Source of the DNA: CAYVQZ01 sp964453435
GTDB lineage: Bacteria; Abyssobacteria; SURF-5
Assembly: GCA_964453435.1 (NCBI GenBank)
Contig: CAYVQZ010000022.1
Coordinates: 1 to 64,000 of the forward strand
DNA: 64,000 bases
Direction: 5' to 3'
In this document: piece by piece, positions 1-8,185 of the stretch
How positions within the stretch are numbered: the stretch's first letter is position 1
Layout: every line of letters begins with the position of its first letter
Position numbers and translations under genes: made by a program
The notes under the pieces: generated by a model
The model's input: only the letters and a program-made list of their open reading frames with translations
Told to the model about the DNA's origin: nothing
Database searches by the model: none

Positions 1-7
1 TCGGCAT
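1..7 (-). CDS. Possible start of a gene running off the left edge
   Basis: Read on the minus strand, the first bases give a purine-rich GGAGGAG, four bases and then ATG at 7-5, followed by CCG. This looks like a ribosome binding site and start codon of a gene lying outside the window. Only about two codons are visible, so no product can be named. An inverted repeat (36-42 with 50-56) lies just upstream of it. Confidence 0.25.
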
Positions 8-90
8 AGCTCCTCCGTTCCTCTTGCTGTTCGTTGCTCGAACGACCCTTTCGAGCGCGTCCCACGATTCATGACGCAAGTTGTTTGCCT

Positions 91-150
91 CGGGGACAGT
101 CCCGATTCTATCCCGCGCAATCCGCGGGACTTCGCTCCGCTCAGCGAAGG
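91..150 (+). repeat. Dispersed hairpin element, copy A
   Basis: The element starts with a near-palindrome GGGGACAGTCCC (92-103). It continues with the hairpin TCCCGCG/CGCGGGA (111-117 with 123-129) and a second hairpin CTTCGCT/AGCGAAG (130-136 with 143-149). The same three-part layout occurs in reverse orientation at 7996-8057, and related partial copies lie at 242-322, 13671-13712 and 60590-60620. All copies are intergenic. It looks like a small non-autonomous or REP-like repeat, which is inference. Confidence 0.7.
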
Positions 151-241
151 AATAATTATATTCTTCCTTCAGACCGGGGAATGGCAGAGGGGTAATTCCG
201 TAAATCTGGGACAGTGAGTCCGTCCGATAATTCCATGTCCT

Positions 242-322
242 GCGCTTCGGGGGCAATCCGCCAATCTATCCCGCGAATGCGCGGTCACGCGAAACGCGTG
301 ATTCGCTCCGCTCGGCGCAAAA
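242..322 (+). repeat. Dispersed hairpin element, copy B
   Basis: It opens with GCGCTTCGGGGGCAATCC, which nearly matches the reverse complement of 13671-13697. It then reads CCAATCTATCCCGCG, shared with the copy near 60.6 kb, and ends with TTCGCTCCGCTC as in copy A. An extra inverted repeat (TCACGCG/CGCGTGA) sits in the middle. Confidence 0.65.
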
Positions 323-455
323 GACGGGGGATTGCGTAATTGGGCACAGCCCCCTGCGCCGGCTTCCCGGCAACGTGAGCGATCGTGGGAGAGATACTTT
401 CCCGTTTGTGTCGAAGCGGTTCACCCGCGGTGACGTTTTGAGTGTCCCGCTCGCA

Positions 456-1472
456 TTACTTCCAGCGATGCCGCACATCCACGCCGAAAATCTGCTTGCG
501 GTCGGTGGTGTATGCGACATCGAGCCGCTCGAACACATCCATCTCGCCGCACATGTTCGCGCCGGCGACCATTCCCTGCTCGATCGCGTTTTTCCAGCCG
601 AACAGAAGCCTTCTTCGCATTACCCTCGGGTCGTAAACCTCGGCGGCGTCTCCTGCGGCGAAAATATTCGGATAATTTGTTCTGAGGCGCTCATCGACAA
701 TTATACCCGAATCCCTGGCGATTTCGCTTCCGTCGAGCCAATCCAGGTTTGGGGCGACACCTATCGCCACGGCCAGCGCGTCAGCCGTGATAGTTCTCTC
801 CGGTGTAATCAGTTCGATACCGGGTGGTGACACGCCGACCTCGATGATTCGTTCCCCGATGACCAATGTCACGCCGGCGGCCTCCATTTTGGCGGCCAGT
901 TCCTCTGCGGTCGCCTCATCGATAATGTGTGGCAGGAGCTGGCTGTTCCACTCGACATAGGTCGCCCGCATGCCCATCTGGCAGAAGGCCCGCGTCAACT
1001 CGACACCGATGAGGTCGCGGGCGAGCACGGCCACCGAACTTCCCCGTTTTACGCGCGCGAGGATATTCTGCGCGTCCGAGAGAGTCTTGAGAGTAAGCGG
1101 ATTTGCCTCGGCCATGCCGCGAATGGAAGGAACCTTCGGTTCGCCTCCGCACGCTATCAGGAGCTTGTCAAACATGATACGGTCGCCGGTTTCGGTGAAA
1201 AGAGCGCCCTGCCCGGGTTCCACCCTCACGACCCTGCTTCCGAGTCGCACATCGATTCGCGCTTCCCGATAATACGACTCGGGATAGAGCCACAGGTCGT
1301 CAACCGAAGCCCGGCCCGCCAGATAATCCGGCAGCAGGCCCCTCCAGTATGACGGATGCGATTCCTCGGTTACGAGCAGAATCCGGTCGTCCGGCCTCGC
1401 TTTTCGAATGGTTTGCGCCGCGGTTGCGCCAGCTGCGCCATTTCCTATGATTACGTGTCTGGTGATTCCCAT
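456..1472 (-). CDS. FAD-dependent pyridine nucleotide-disulfide oxidoreductase family protein
   Basis: 338 residues. The N-terminal FAD-binding fold carries GNGAAG at residues 10-15, an ACGGEP turn near 107, and the second FAD motif FAAGDAAE near 271-278. This is the fold of NirB-type and rubredoxin-reductase-type NAD(P)H oxidoreductases. Two things are odd. The expected second glycine motif reads VAVLARDLIGVE (147-158), without the usual GGG, so NAD(P)H binding may be lost or altered. The protein also stops about 60 residues after the second FAD motif, without the usual C-terminal dimerisation domain. It is the last gene after the Fe-S protein 107 bp upstream, which suggests a flavin/Fe-S redox pair with an unknown substrate. 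The start is ATG with a weak AGAG upstream. Confidence 0.8.
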   Translation of the reverse strand: MGITRHVIIGNGAAGATAAQTIRKARPDDRILLVTEESHPSYWRGLLPDYLAGRASVDDLWLYPESYYREARIDVRLGSRVVRVEPGQGALFTETGDRIMFDKLLIACGGEPKVPSIRGMAEANPLTLKTLSDAQNILARVKRGSSVAVLARDLIGVELTRAFCQMGMRATYVEWNSQLLPHIIDEATAEELAAKMEAAGVTLVIGERIIEVGVSPPGIELITPERTITADALAVAIGVAPNLDWLDGSEIARDSGIIVDERLRTNYPNIFAAGDAAEVYDPRVMRRRLLFGWKNAIEQGMVAGANMCGEMDVFERLDVAYTTDRKQIFGVDVRHRWK

Positions 1473-1579
1473 TTTCTCTTATACGGCCCTCTCGCGTTCA
1501 CAATAAAAACCACCCTTATTCATGGTGGCGTTCCGGGGGTGTTTCCCGCAAGCGCAGGCAAATTCGCGGCGGGGGCTTC

Positions 1580-2791
1580 TCATGTTTCGGGGTCTTGGAG
1601 ATATTCTACGACGGACCGTATTCGGGGTTTTCCGCCGGCGAGCGCGGTCGACCTGAAAATATCCAAACACCACGGACATTCGGTCAACAGCACCGCCGCT
1701 CCGGCGTTCCGCGCGTCCTCCAGGCGTTTCGCGGCGATTGCCTCGGAGGTTTCCCGAGCGCTGTATCCCAGCCCGCCCCAGTTGCCGCAGCAAAAAGCCA
1801 TTTCCCGGGTTGTCTCCAATTCAACCAGGTTTACGCCCGCCCGGGCAAGCGCCTTTCTCGGCTCCTCGAAAATCCCGCAGACCCTGCCCAGCATGCAGGG
1901 GTCATGATACGCGACGGTCTCTTTTCCCGAGCGCGCGGGGTGCAACTGGGGAAGCAATTCCGCAATATGCACCGGCTCGATTTTTCCCGCGTACTCTCTG
2001 CCTTCAAGAAAGGAAACATGGCAATGAGGGCAGACGGTGAGGACCTTTGCAGTGTTTTTCTCGCGGATTCGCTCGATGTTCATGGCGGCCAGTTGCCCGC
2101 TCGGTTCGCACCCAACCGCTGCAAGGGGAGCTCCACAACACACTTCGTCGATCATGGTGAAATCGATAGCCATCTTGTCCAGCATGGATATGACCGCTGC
2201 AGTCCGCTGCTGTTGCCGATAGAGGCTGTGACACCCCAGAAAGAGCACATACTCGGCCGTGCGCTTGTCCCGAACCGGTGTCACCGGCTCCCCGTCAAAT
2301 ATGCTTCCCCGTCGTCGCGCCTCGTCACACAGCTCCCGGAGCGGCTTCGGAACCGATTCGGGGGCGATGGCGTAAATATATTTTCGGAGAAAGCCCACCA
2401 TTTCCGCAATGGGCACGTTTTCGGGACAGGTTGTCTCGCACAGGCGGCATTGCGTGCAATTGTATATCACCCCGCTGGCGGCGGCGACTTCGGAAAGCCC
2501 GCGCGAGAGCGTGCTGGCAACCGCCATCGGTCCCGGAAAATCAAGGTAACCAAGCGCCCGGTACATCACGCAGTGGGGTTGGCAGATGCTGCACTGGATA
2601 CATCGCCCGAAGGTATGATAATGCTCCCGCTCGAAATCTTCAATCTGAAAAATATTATCCGGCGCGTACTTGTTCAGAAAGTCTCGAACTCCGTCGCCGT
2701 CCACATCGTCGGCCGCGAAGAGACGTCGCAGCGAGTGTTGGAAGAAGTGACGAGCAAGGTTAAGCCGCGCCTCGAGTCGTTTTCTGTCCAC
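1580..2791 (-). CDS. Heterodisulfide-reductase / glycolate-oxidase-like Fe-S protein (two 4Fe-4S sites, two CCG domains)
   Basis: 403 residues. Two ferredoxin-type cysteine clusters are visible: C64-x2-C67-x2-C70-x3-C74 and C112-x2-C115-x2-C118-x3-C122 followed by Pro. The C-terminal half carries two CCG modules (FLGCH...VCCGAP and HDPCMLG...CCGNWGG). This layout is that of HdrD, GlpC and LldE-type subunits, which pass electrons between a flavoprotein and a thiol or quinone acceptor. The start is GTG with GGAGC just upstream, 18 bp after lon. Downstream is an FAD oxidoreductase, a plausible electron partner. The physiological acceptor cannot be read from the sequence. Confidence 0.85.
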   Translation of the reverse strand: MDRKRLEARLNLARHFFQHSLRRLFAADDVDGDGVRDFLNKYAPDNIFQIEDFEREHYHTFGRCIQCSICQPHCVMYRALGYLDFPGPMAVASTLSRGLSEVAAASGVIYNCTQCRLCETTCPENVPIAEMVGFLRKYIYAIAPESVPKPLRELCDEARRRGSIFDGEPVTPVRDKRTAEYVLFLGCHSLYRQQQRTAAVISMLDKMAIDFTMIDEVCCGAPLAAVGCEPSGQLAAMNIERIREKNTAKVLTVCPHCHVSFLEGREYAGKIEPVHIAELLPQLHPARSGKETVAYHDPCMLGRVCGIFEEPRKALARAGVNLVELETTREMAFCCGNWGGLGYSARETSEAIAAKRLEDARNAGAAVLLTECPWCLDIFRSTALAGGKPRIRSVVEYLQDPET

Positions 2792-2809
2792 AGTGCTCCG
2801 GATAATCAG

Positions 2810-5239
2810 CTAGCCCTTTTTCCGCGGCGCCTTCTTTTTTGAGTTTGGCTCGGCTTGTGCGTCTGTGAGGGCAGCTTCAAGAACTTGATCGATGGTCTCG
2901 ACAAATATGAAATTCAGACCCGCCTTCGTTTCCTCTTCGATTTCCTCGAGGTCCTTCCTGTTCTTTTCCGGCAAAACCACCGTTGTCGTGCCCGCCCTCT
3001 TGGCGGCCAGAATCTTCTCTTTCACCCCACCGATGGGAAGAACAAGACCGCTCAGCGTGATTTCACCCGTCATGGCGATGTCGTTGCTGACCGGCCTGCC
3101 CGTGAGCAGCGAGGCGACGGCTGTGGCTATCGTGATTCCCGCTGAAGGACCGTCCTTCGGGATTGCGCCTGCCGGAACGTGCACATGGATGTCCTGCTTA
3201 GCGAAGAAATCCTCGTCGATTCCCAGGTCCTTCGCCTTGGAACGCACATAGCTCAAGGCGGCCTTCGCCGACTCCTGCATAACATCGCCCAAATGTCCGG
3301 TCAGCGTCAGGTTTTTCCCGCCGGGCATGGCGAGCGCCTCGATGAACAATATCTGCCCGCCCGTCTCGGTCCAGGCCAGTCCGGTGGCGACCCCGGGGTG
3401 CGAGGTCCTCTGGGCGACTTCCGGAAAAAACTTTTCCGGCCCCAAATACTGGTAAAGATTCTCGGCGGTGATTTTTTCCTTCGTCTTTTTTTCGGTGGAA
3501 ATCTCGAGCGCCACCTTTCTGCATACCTTTCCGATTGTGCGCTCGAGGTTTCGGACGCCGGCTTCGCGGGTGTACGCATGGCATATCTTCAGCAGCGCCG
3601 CATCTCCAAACTCGAGGTGCTCGGGCGTGAGCGCGTTCTCTTCAAGCTGGCGAGGAATCAAATATCTCTTTGCAATCCACGTTTTTTCCTCGTCGGTGTA
3701 GCCCGCCAGCCTGATTATCTCCATCCTGTCCTGCAGAGCGGGGTGAATGGTCTGCAGGATGTTCGCCGTCGTTATGAACATTACCTGCGATAGGTCGAAT
3801 GGCAAATCGAGGTAGTGGTCGCGAAACGCATTGTTTTGCTCGGGGTCAAGAACCTCGAGCAGCGCCGACGACGGGTCGCCGCGAAAGTCTGCCCCGACCT
3901 TGTCGACCTCGTCCATCATGAAAACCGGGTTGGCGGAGCCCGCCCGTCGTATGCTTTGGATGATGCGCCCGGGCAAGGCGCCAATGTACGTGCGCCGATG
4001 GCCGCGGATTTCGGCCTCATCCCGCACGCCCCCGAGGCTCATTCGCACAAACTTGCGGCCCAGCGCCCGCGCGATCGACTGCCCGAGCGATGTCTTGCCC
4101 GTGCCCGGGGGACCGACAAAGCAGAGGATGGGACCTTTCATGTCCGGCTTCCGGCTGCGGACAGCAAGATACTCGACGATGCGCTCTTTCACTTCCTTCA
4201 GGTCATAGTGGTCTTCATCGAGCACCGTTTGCGCGCGGTCAAGGTCGAGGTGGTCCTCCGTGTATTCGTTCCAGGGAAGGTCGATAATCCAGTCGAGGTA
4301 CGTTCGAATCACGTGGTATTCGGCGGATGCCGGCGGCAGCTTCGCCAGGCGGTCAAGCTCGCGGTCCGCCTCCTTCCGGACCTCTTCGGACAGCTTCTTG
4401 GCGTCCAGCTTTTCGCGGATTTCCTTGGCCTCGGCCTGCCGCTCGTCGCCTTCGCCCAGCTCCTGTTGGATTGCCTTGAGCTGCTCTCGCAGAAAATATT
4501 CCCTCTGCGTCTTTGTCATCTCGCTCTCGACCTGCGACTTGATCTTGCCGCCGAGTTCCAAAATCTCAATCTCGCGCGAAAGAAATTGCGAAATCTTCTC
4601 GAGCTTCGCTTCGACCGACGATATTTCCAGAATCTCCTCCTTTTCGGTCATCTCAAGCTTGAGCACCGAGCACACAAGATACACAAGGCGGAGCGCCGAA
4701 TCGATGTTGACGAGCGTCGCCTGCAGTTCGTCCGGCAGATACGGAGTGAGCGAAATTATCTTCTGGCATTGGGCGAGCACGTTGCGGAACAGGGCCTCGC
4801 CCCGCGTGCTCAGCGTGTCATCCTCTTCAATGGTCTCGACCCGCGCCTTGAAGAACGGGTCTGTGGAAACGAACTCTTGAATCTTGAATTTCGATATCCC
4901 CTGCACGAGAAGCGCCATTGTTCCGTCGGGCATCTTCATCATCTTCAGCACACTCGCAGCCGTGCCGTATTCGTAGAGGTTTTCCGGCTTTCGCTCCCCG
5001 CCCGGTTCCCGCATGGCGACGCATCCGATGATTTTTGTGCTCGATACCGCTTCGTCGATAAGCGCCACGGAACTCTTCTCTCCCACCGAGAGCGGTATCA
5101 CCGTGAAGGGATACATCACCGTATTCTTCAACGGCAAGATGCCGATAACATCGGGAATCGGCGGATGCTCTTCGGGTTTCGGCTCCTGCGTCGCTATGAC
5201 GCTCCCGTCAGATTGGTCGTTTATAATATTCGAAGTCAT
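2810..5239 (-). CDS. lon: ATP-dependent Lon protease
   Basis: 809 residues, normal length for bacterial LonA. The N-terminal substrate-binding domain begins with the typical IPDVIGILPLKNTVMYPF region. The AAA+ module has Walker A GPPGTGKTS near 375 and a sensor/arginine-finger region. The protease domain has the catalytic serine in KDGPSAGIT near 697 and the catalytic lysine in GGVKEKILAAKR near 740. The C-terminus is Lys/Arg-rich. Lon degrades misfolded and regulatory proteins in the cytoplasm. It follows hsp20 by 39 bp on the same strand, so the two form a small proteostasis unit. Confidence 0.98.
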   Translation of the reverse strand: MTSNIINDQSDGSVIATQEPKPEEHPPIPDVIGILPLKNTVMYPFTVIPLSVGEKSSVALIDEAVSSTKIIGCVAMREPGGERKPENLYEYGTAASVLKMMKMPDGTMALLVQGISKFKIQEFVSTDPFFKARVETIEEDDTLSTRGEALFRNVLAQCQKIISLTPYLPDELQATLVNIDSALRLVYLVCSVLKLEMTEKEEILEISSVEAKLEKISQFLSREIEILELGGKIKSQVESEMTKTQREYFLREQLKAIQQELGEGDERQAEAKEIREKLDAKKLSEEVRKEADRELDRLAKLPPASAEYHVIRTYLDWIIDLPWNEYTEDHLDLDRAQTVLDEDHYDLKEVKERIVEYLAVRSRKPDMKGPILCFVGPPGTGKTSLGQSIARALGRKFVRMSLGGVRDEAEIRGHRRTYIGALPGRIIQSIRRAGSANPVFMMDEVDKVGADFRGDPSSALLEVLDPEQNNAFRDHYLDLPFDLSQVMFITTANILQTIHPALQDRMEIIRLAGYTDEEKTWIAKRYLIPRQLEENALTPEHLEFGDAALLKICHAYTREAGVRNLERTIGKVCRKVALEISTEKKTKEKITAENLYQYLGPEKFFPEVAQRTSHPGVATGLAWTETGGQILFIEALAMPGGKNLTLTGHLGDVMQESAKAALSYVRSKAKDLGIDEDFFAKQDIHVHVPAGAIPKDGPSAGITIATAVASLLTGRPVSNDIAMTGEITLSGLVLPIGGVKEKILAAKRAGTTTVVLPEKNRKDLEEIEEETKAGLNFIFVETIDQVLEAALTDAQAEPNSKKKAPRKKG

Positions 5240-5278
5240 CGTATCACCCTGCCCGGTTGATGAACCGCGTTCGCCGCC

Positions 5279-5725
5279 TCAGCCTATGTCAATCTGCTGA
5301 TTCTTCGGCGGTTCAGCCTTCTTCTTCGGCGCATCTATAATAATAAAGCCATTGTTCAGTTTGGCGCTGATTTTCTCGACTTCAACTTCCTCGGGGAGCA
5401 GAAGCATTCGTTCGAACGCGTTGTAATTAATCTCCATTTGACAATACCGCTTGTTCTTGTGAGGAATCATATCTCTGCGCACCCCGCTGATGATAAGCTT
5501 GCCCGCATCGTAAATGACCGATACGTCCTCGCGTTCCACGCCCGCAAGTTCCGCCACCACGATAATGCTGTCACCGCTCTCGAACACGTCCACGTTCGGG
5601 CGCCATTTCGAGGGCGCGGAATACAGGATAGGGAGGGTCTGGCCGATCATGTGCTGCATGAGATGTTCCATCTCTTCTTGCGCTCGTTTTATGTCTCCGA
5701 ACAGATTCTTGGGGTCGCCCATCAT
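5279..5725 (-). CDS. Hsp20/alpha-crystallin small heat-shock protein
   Basis: 148 residues from the chosen ATG at 5725, which has AAAGGA five bases upstream. A longer frame to 5758 lacks such a site. The alpha-crystallin domain spans about residues 40-130 (RPNVDVFESGDSIIVVAELAG, then GVRRDM and YNAFERMLLLPEEV). The C-terminal tail ends QQIDIG and contains an I-x-I-like anchor. It is an ATP-independent holdase that would hand unfolded proteins to DnaK and Lon. A sigma70-like promoter lies 60-90 bp upstream. Confidence 0.93.
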   Translation of the reverse strand: MMGDPKNLFGDIKRAQEEMEHLMQHMIGQTLPILYSAPSKWRPNVDVFESGDSIIVVAELAGVEREDVSVIYDAGKLIISGVRRDMIPHKNKRYCQMEINYNAFERMLLLPEEVEVEKISAKLNNGFIIIDAPKKKAEPPKNQQIDIG

Positions 5726-5785
5726 CAACGTCCTTTCGCAACACTCAACACGAAACACGGGAAGAACAACGCACCGCTTTTTTCA

Positions 5786-5814
5786 ATTATAATTGCCAAT
5801 CCGAATGAAAGCAA
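5786..5814 (-). promoter_or_regulatory. Sigma70-like promoter of hsp20-lon
   Basis: On the minus strand the -10 is a perfect TATAAT (5786-5791). A weak -35 TTGCTT (5809-5814) lies 17 bp upstream. The -35 overlaps the space just outside the stop codon of the upstream small gene, so hsp20 and lon may be transcribed separately from it. Confidence 0.5.
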
Positions 5815-5816
5815 GG

Positions 5817-6062
5817 CTATGCGGCGCGGCGCACCAGCGCCCGCATCGGCACATTGCAGCAGACGAGCCGCAAGCCGTCGGATTTCGACCGTATCACCGC
5901 GGCCTCGCTGCCGCAAACGGGGCACCGATACATTTGCGCCCTTCGCTTTTGGAGTTGCATCGGCTGGTTGCAGCAGACGGGGCGGGCGACACCCGTGCCG
6001 GTTCGGATGACGAGTGCTTCGGAGTCGCAAATCAAACAGCGGAATCTATTGCCGATTTCCAT
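5817..6062 (-). CDS. Tandem desulforedoxin-like Cys4 protein
   Basis: 81 residues made almost entirely of two copies of one unit: CLIC-x17-CCNQPM and CPVC-x17-CCNVPM. The pattern C-x2-C-x(n)-C-C-x2-(P/D)-M matches desulforedoxin and the N-terminal domain of desulfoferrodoxin, where four cysteines hold one iron (or zinc). Desulforedoxin itself is a homodimer of such units, so this may be a covalently linked pair. The protein lies 11 bp downstream of another single-unit gene. Its role is inferred only: electron carrier or metal-binding small protein in an anaerobe. Confidence 0.75.
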   Translation of the reverse strand: MEIGNRFRCLICDSEALVIRTGTGVARPVCCNQPMQLQKRRAQMYRCPVCGSEAAVIRSKSDGLRLVCCNVPMRALVRRAA

Positions 6063-6073
6063 TCTGTGCTCTC

Positions 6074-6292
6074 TTACCGCCTTTCGTCTTTCTCTTTTCC
6101 GAGGACGGACGTCATCAGTTCACCGCAACAGTAAGGTTCGAGCGTGCCGATGCCTCCCTTGGTTATCATGATCATGTTTCCGCATTTCTCGCAGGCATGG
6201 GCCGTCCCCACCTTTATATTCCATGCGCGTTCCCATTCTTCGTGCGTCCATTCGCTTGTTGTATAGTCGTCCCCGTTGTATCTCTCTTGCAC
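6074..6292 (-). CDS. Desulforedoxin-like Cys4 protein with acidic/aromatic N-terminus
   Basis: 72 residues starting at GTG with AAAGGAG six bases upstream. An N-terminal segment rich in Trp, Glu and Tyr is followed by CEKC-x17-CCGELM, the same four-cysteine spacing as both units of the next gene. The residues CGNMIMITKGG resemble desulforedoxin. It sits 12 bp after apgM and 11 bp before the tandem protein, so the three are almost certainly co-transcribed. An iron or zinc site is likely; its redox role is inferred. Confidence 0.75.
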   Translation of the reverse strand: MQERYNGDDYTTSEWTHEEWERAWNIKVGTAHACEKCGNMIMITKGGIGTLEPYCCGELMTSVLGKEKDERR

Positions 6293-6304
6293 GCGTATCT
6301 CCTT

Positions 6305-7594
6305 TCAGCCGTTGCGAGCCAGTTCGACCAGCCTCGGAAGCAATTGAACGCCTCTGAGCTCCCCGAGTTTTCCCTTCGCGCATTCGGCCTCGGTGTAAGC
6401 CTTTATTCCGTCGGGCTCGAGCGACGAATCAAGAATCAGGAGCGGCACGGGGTCCGCAGAATGCGCCTTTATGCCGCACGGGGTCGAATGGTCCGCCGTC
6501 AGCGTGAGGACCACCGAATTCATATCGAGTCCCGGGACCAGGTTCGCAAGGAAAAACTTGTCGATGGCCGCAATGATGTCCCGCTTCGCCTCGGCGTCTC
6601 CGTCGTGCCCCGGGAGGTCGGGCCCTTTGATATGAATGTAAAGGCCTCCGTAGTTCGGCAATTCCTCGAGCGCTTTTTTCGCAAGCGGCGGGTAGTCCTT
6701 TTCGGGGTTTCCCGTTGTCTGCGGAACCGGCACGATATCCATGCCGGTGAGCATCGCGATGCCTTTTTCCACCGGCATCTCCTGGAAACAGCCGAACTTG
6801 ACCCCGAAACTCTCGCTGATGGGCGGCATTTCCGGCAGGCGGTCGCCGGCGTCCCGAGTCAGAATAAGGTTCCCCGGCATCTTCCCTTCGGACCTGCGCT
6901 TCTTGTTCACATCCGCCTTGTCGAGCACTTCATGACTCTTCTCGACGAATTCGTTGGTCAGGTTTGCCGCCATCTCGGCGCCTTCCGGATTCTTTGCCCC
7001 CTCGAGCGGCTCGCATTTCTGCACCACGTCTTCGAATTTTTCGAGCGCAACGCCCAGCAATCCTTCCCTGCCATATGCCGGGTCCGTGTTGGAAACCTCG
7101 GCCGAAAGCTTCCCGTCGCACCGGATGACGAGCACTCCCCGATGTTCAATTGTGTTCTTGAACTCGAAATGTACGCCCGGAACCGAGGTCAGCTTGACTT
7201 TCGAGTTGACCTCGTTGCACAGTTCATCCGCCTCGGCGGTCGTCAGATTTCTGCCGACGCGCCGGTCTTTGATTTCCGGGTATGTGCCCGCCGTGGCGAA
7301 ATTGACACGGTACGCCAGGTCGCCGTTGTTCACCTTCAGCCCGACCGCGTGCGACTCCAGGGGGCCTCTTCCCGTGTAGTACTTGTACGCGTCGTAACCG
7401 AGTATCGAGATCACCGCGATATCCGATTCGGGCGCTATCCCCGGAGCCACCGTATGCATGAGTCCGTTTTCCCCGCGACGCGCAAGGTCGTCCATGACAG
7501 GCGTGTCGGCGGCCTCGAGCGGCGTTCGATTCCCCAACGACGGCGTGGCCCTGTCAGCTAAACCGTCAAGCACGATGTACAGAATCTTTTTCAT
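6305..7594 (-). CDS. apgM: 2,3-bisphosphoglycerate-independent phosphoglycerate mutase, archaeal (ApgM) type
   Basis: 429 residues from the ATG at 7594, which is preceded by GGAGGA; the open frame upstream has no support. The protein opens MKKILYIVLDGLADR, carrying the first metal-binding aspartate. It later has TADHSTPCGIKAHSADPVP, the alkaline-phosphatase-superfamily metal site, and GPDLPGHDGD near 370. It interconverts 3- and 2-phosphoglycerate in glycolysis and gluconeogenesis. The ApgM family is typical of archaea and scattered anaerobic bacteria. It heads an operon with two desulforedoxin-like genes. Confidence 0.95.
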   Translation of the reverse strand: MKKILYIVLDGLADRATPSLGNRTPLEAADTPVMDDLARRGENGLMHTVAPGIAPESDIAVISILGYDAYKYYTGRGPLESHAVGLKVNNGDLAYRVNFATAGTYPEIKDRRVGRNLTTAEADELCNEVNSKVKLTSVPGVHFEFKNTIEHRGVLVIRCDGKLSAEVSNTDPAYGREGLLGVALEKFEDVVQKCEPLEGAKNPEGAEMAANLTNEFVEKSHEVLDKADVNKKRRSEGKMPGNLILTRDAGDRLPEMPPISESFGVKFGCFQEMPVEKGIAMLTGMDIVPVPQTTGNPEKDYPPLAKKALEELPNYGGLYIHIKGPDLPGHDGDAEAKRDIIAAIDKFFLANLVPGLDMNSVVLTLTADHSTPCGIKAHSADPVPLLILDSSLEPDGIKAYTEAECAKGKLGELRGVQLLPRLVELARNG

Positions 7595-7655
7595 ATCGGG
7601 TCTCCTCCGTCTCGAGCGGAACGAAGCATGGGCGCCATGAAGAGGGCGAGAAATG

Positions 7656-7688
7656 AAAAAGCCGCATTCGAGCAGTCTATCATGCGGC
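7656..7688 (-). terminator. Rho-independent terminator candidate
   Basis: On the minus strand a perfect GCCGCAT/ATGCGGC stem (7661-7667 with 7682-7688) is followed at once by five T residues (7656-7660). The 14-base loop is long. It would end transcription from the NifU-like gene before apgM. Confidence 0.5.
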
Positions 7689-7730
7689 GCGCCCTCGCGC
7701 GCGGCACAGGTTGCCGCGGGTCCAAACGAA

Positions 7731-7775
7731 AGAGGCGCGCCCGTCACTCCCGGTGAATCGGGCGCGCTCTCTTTT
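7731..7775. terminator. Possible bidirectional terminator
   Basis: A nine-base perfect stem GCGCGCCCG/CGGGCGCGC (7735-7743 with 7759-7767) is flanked by CTCTCTTTT on the plus strand and CTCTTTCGTTT on the minus strand. It could act in either direction between the NifU-like gene and apgM. Confidence 0.5.
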
Positions 7776-7995
7776 CAAAAAAACTTCACTGAAACTGTCA
7801 GCCGCTCCGATAATCGCATATCGGCTCATATCGCCGCGTCTTTCGCAATCTCAAGGGTGGCATTATGATGCGCCGCAGGTTCGAGGCTGTCCGATAATCG
7901 AATTTTCCGCCGAAACGCCAGCGGAGGGGACTGTCACTATTTACGGAATCCCGCGCTCTGTCGTCATTCCCCGGCTTGACCGCGGAATTCAGTCA

Positions 7996-8057
7996 TTTCT
8001 TCGCTGAGTGAGGCGAAGTCCCGCATATTTCGCGGGACAGACCGGGGACTGCCCCCT
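7996..8057 (-). repeat. Dispersed hairpin element, copy C (inverted)
   Basis: Read on the minus strand it starts with GGGGGCAGTCCCC (8044-8056 on plus). It continues with the hairpin GTCCCGC/GCGGGAC (8018-8024 with 8032-8038) and ends with GACTTCGCC...CAGCGAAG, matching copy A at 91-150 part by part. Confidence 0.7.
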
Positions 8058-8185
8058 GGCAGGCGTCAACGTATTCTCGGGCACACTCACTCTCCCCGAA
8101 GCGAACAAACTTCACCATCGCCGAGGGCACTTTCACGTCCCTGGAGCACGGACCACCGGACCGTGGGACAAGCTACACAATTCCT

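Larger units (their letters stand above)
8..455. other. Intergenic region rich in hairpin repeats
   Basis: No credible gene was found here. The open frames in this stretch have no recognisable protein features. It carries two copies of a dispersed hairpin element (91-150 and 242-322, annotated separately). A related GC-rich stretch at 327-357 ends in CAGCCCCC. Confidence 0.6.
7595..8185. other. Intergenic region with terminators and repeats
   Basis: There is no supported gene in these 591 bases. It contains two hairpins next to T-tracts (7656-7688 and 7735-7775), a TGGCATTATGATGC motif near 7858 shared with two other intergenic regions, and a copy of the dispersed hairpin element (7996-8057). 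A short GGGGACTGTC lies at 7926-7935. Confidence 0.6.

Noticed and set aside
1595..2842. A 415-residue plus-strand frame
   Set aside because: It is antisense to the Fe-S protein with its eight cluster cysteines; no features of its own.
3815..5260. A 481-residue plus-strand frame
   Set aside because: It lies opposite the complete lon gene and has no recognisable features.
6014..7561. A 515-residue plus-strand frame
   Set aside because: It is the reverse of apgM and the two Cys4 genes, whose motifs and ribosome binding sites are clear.
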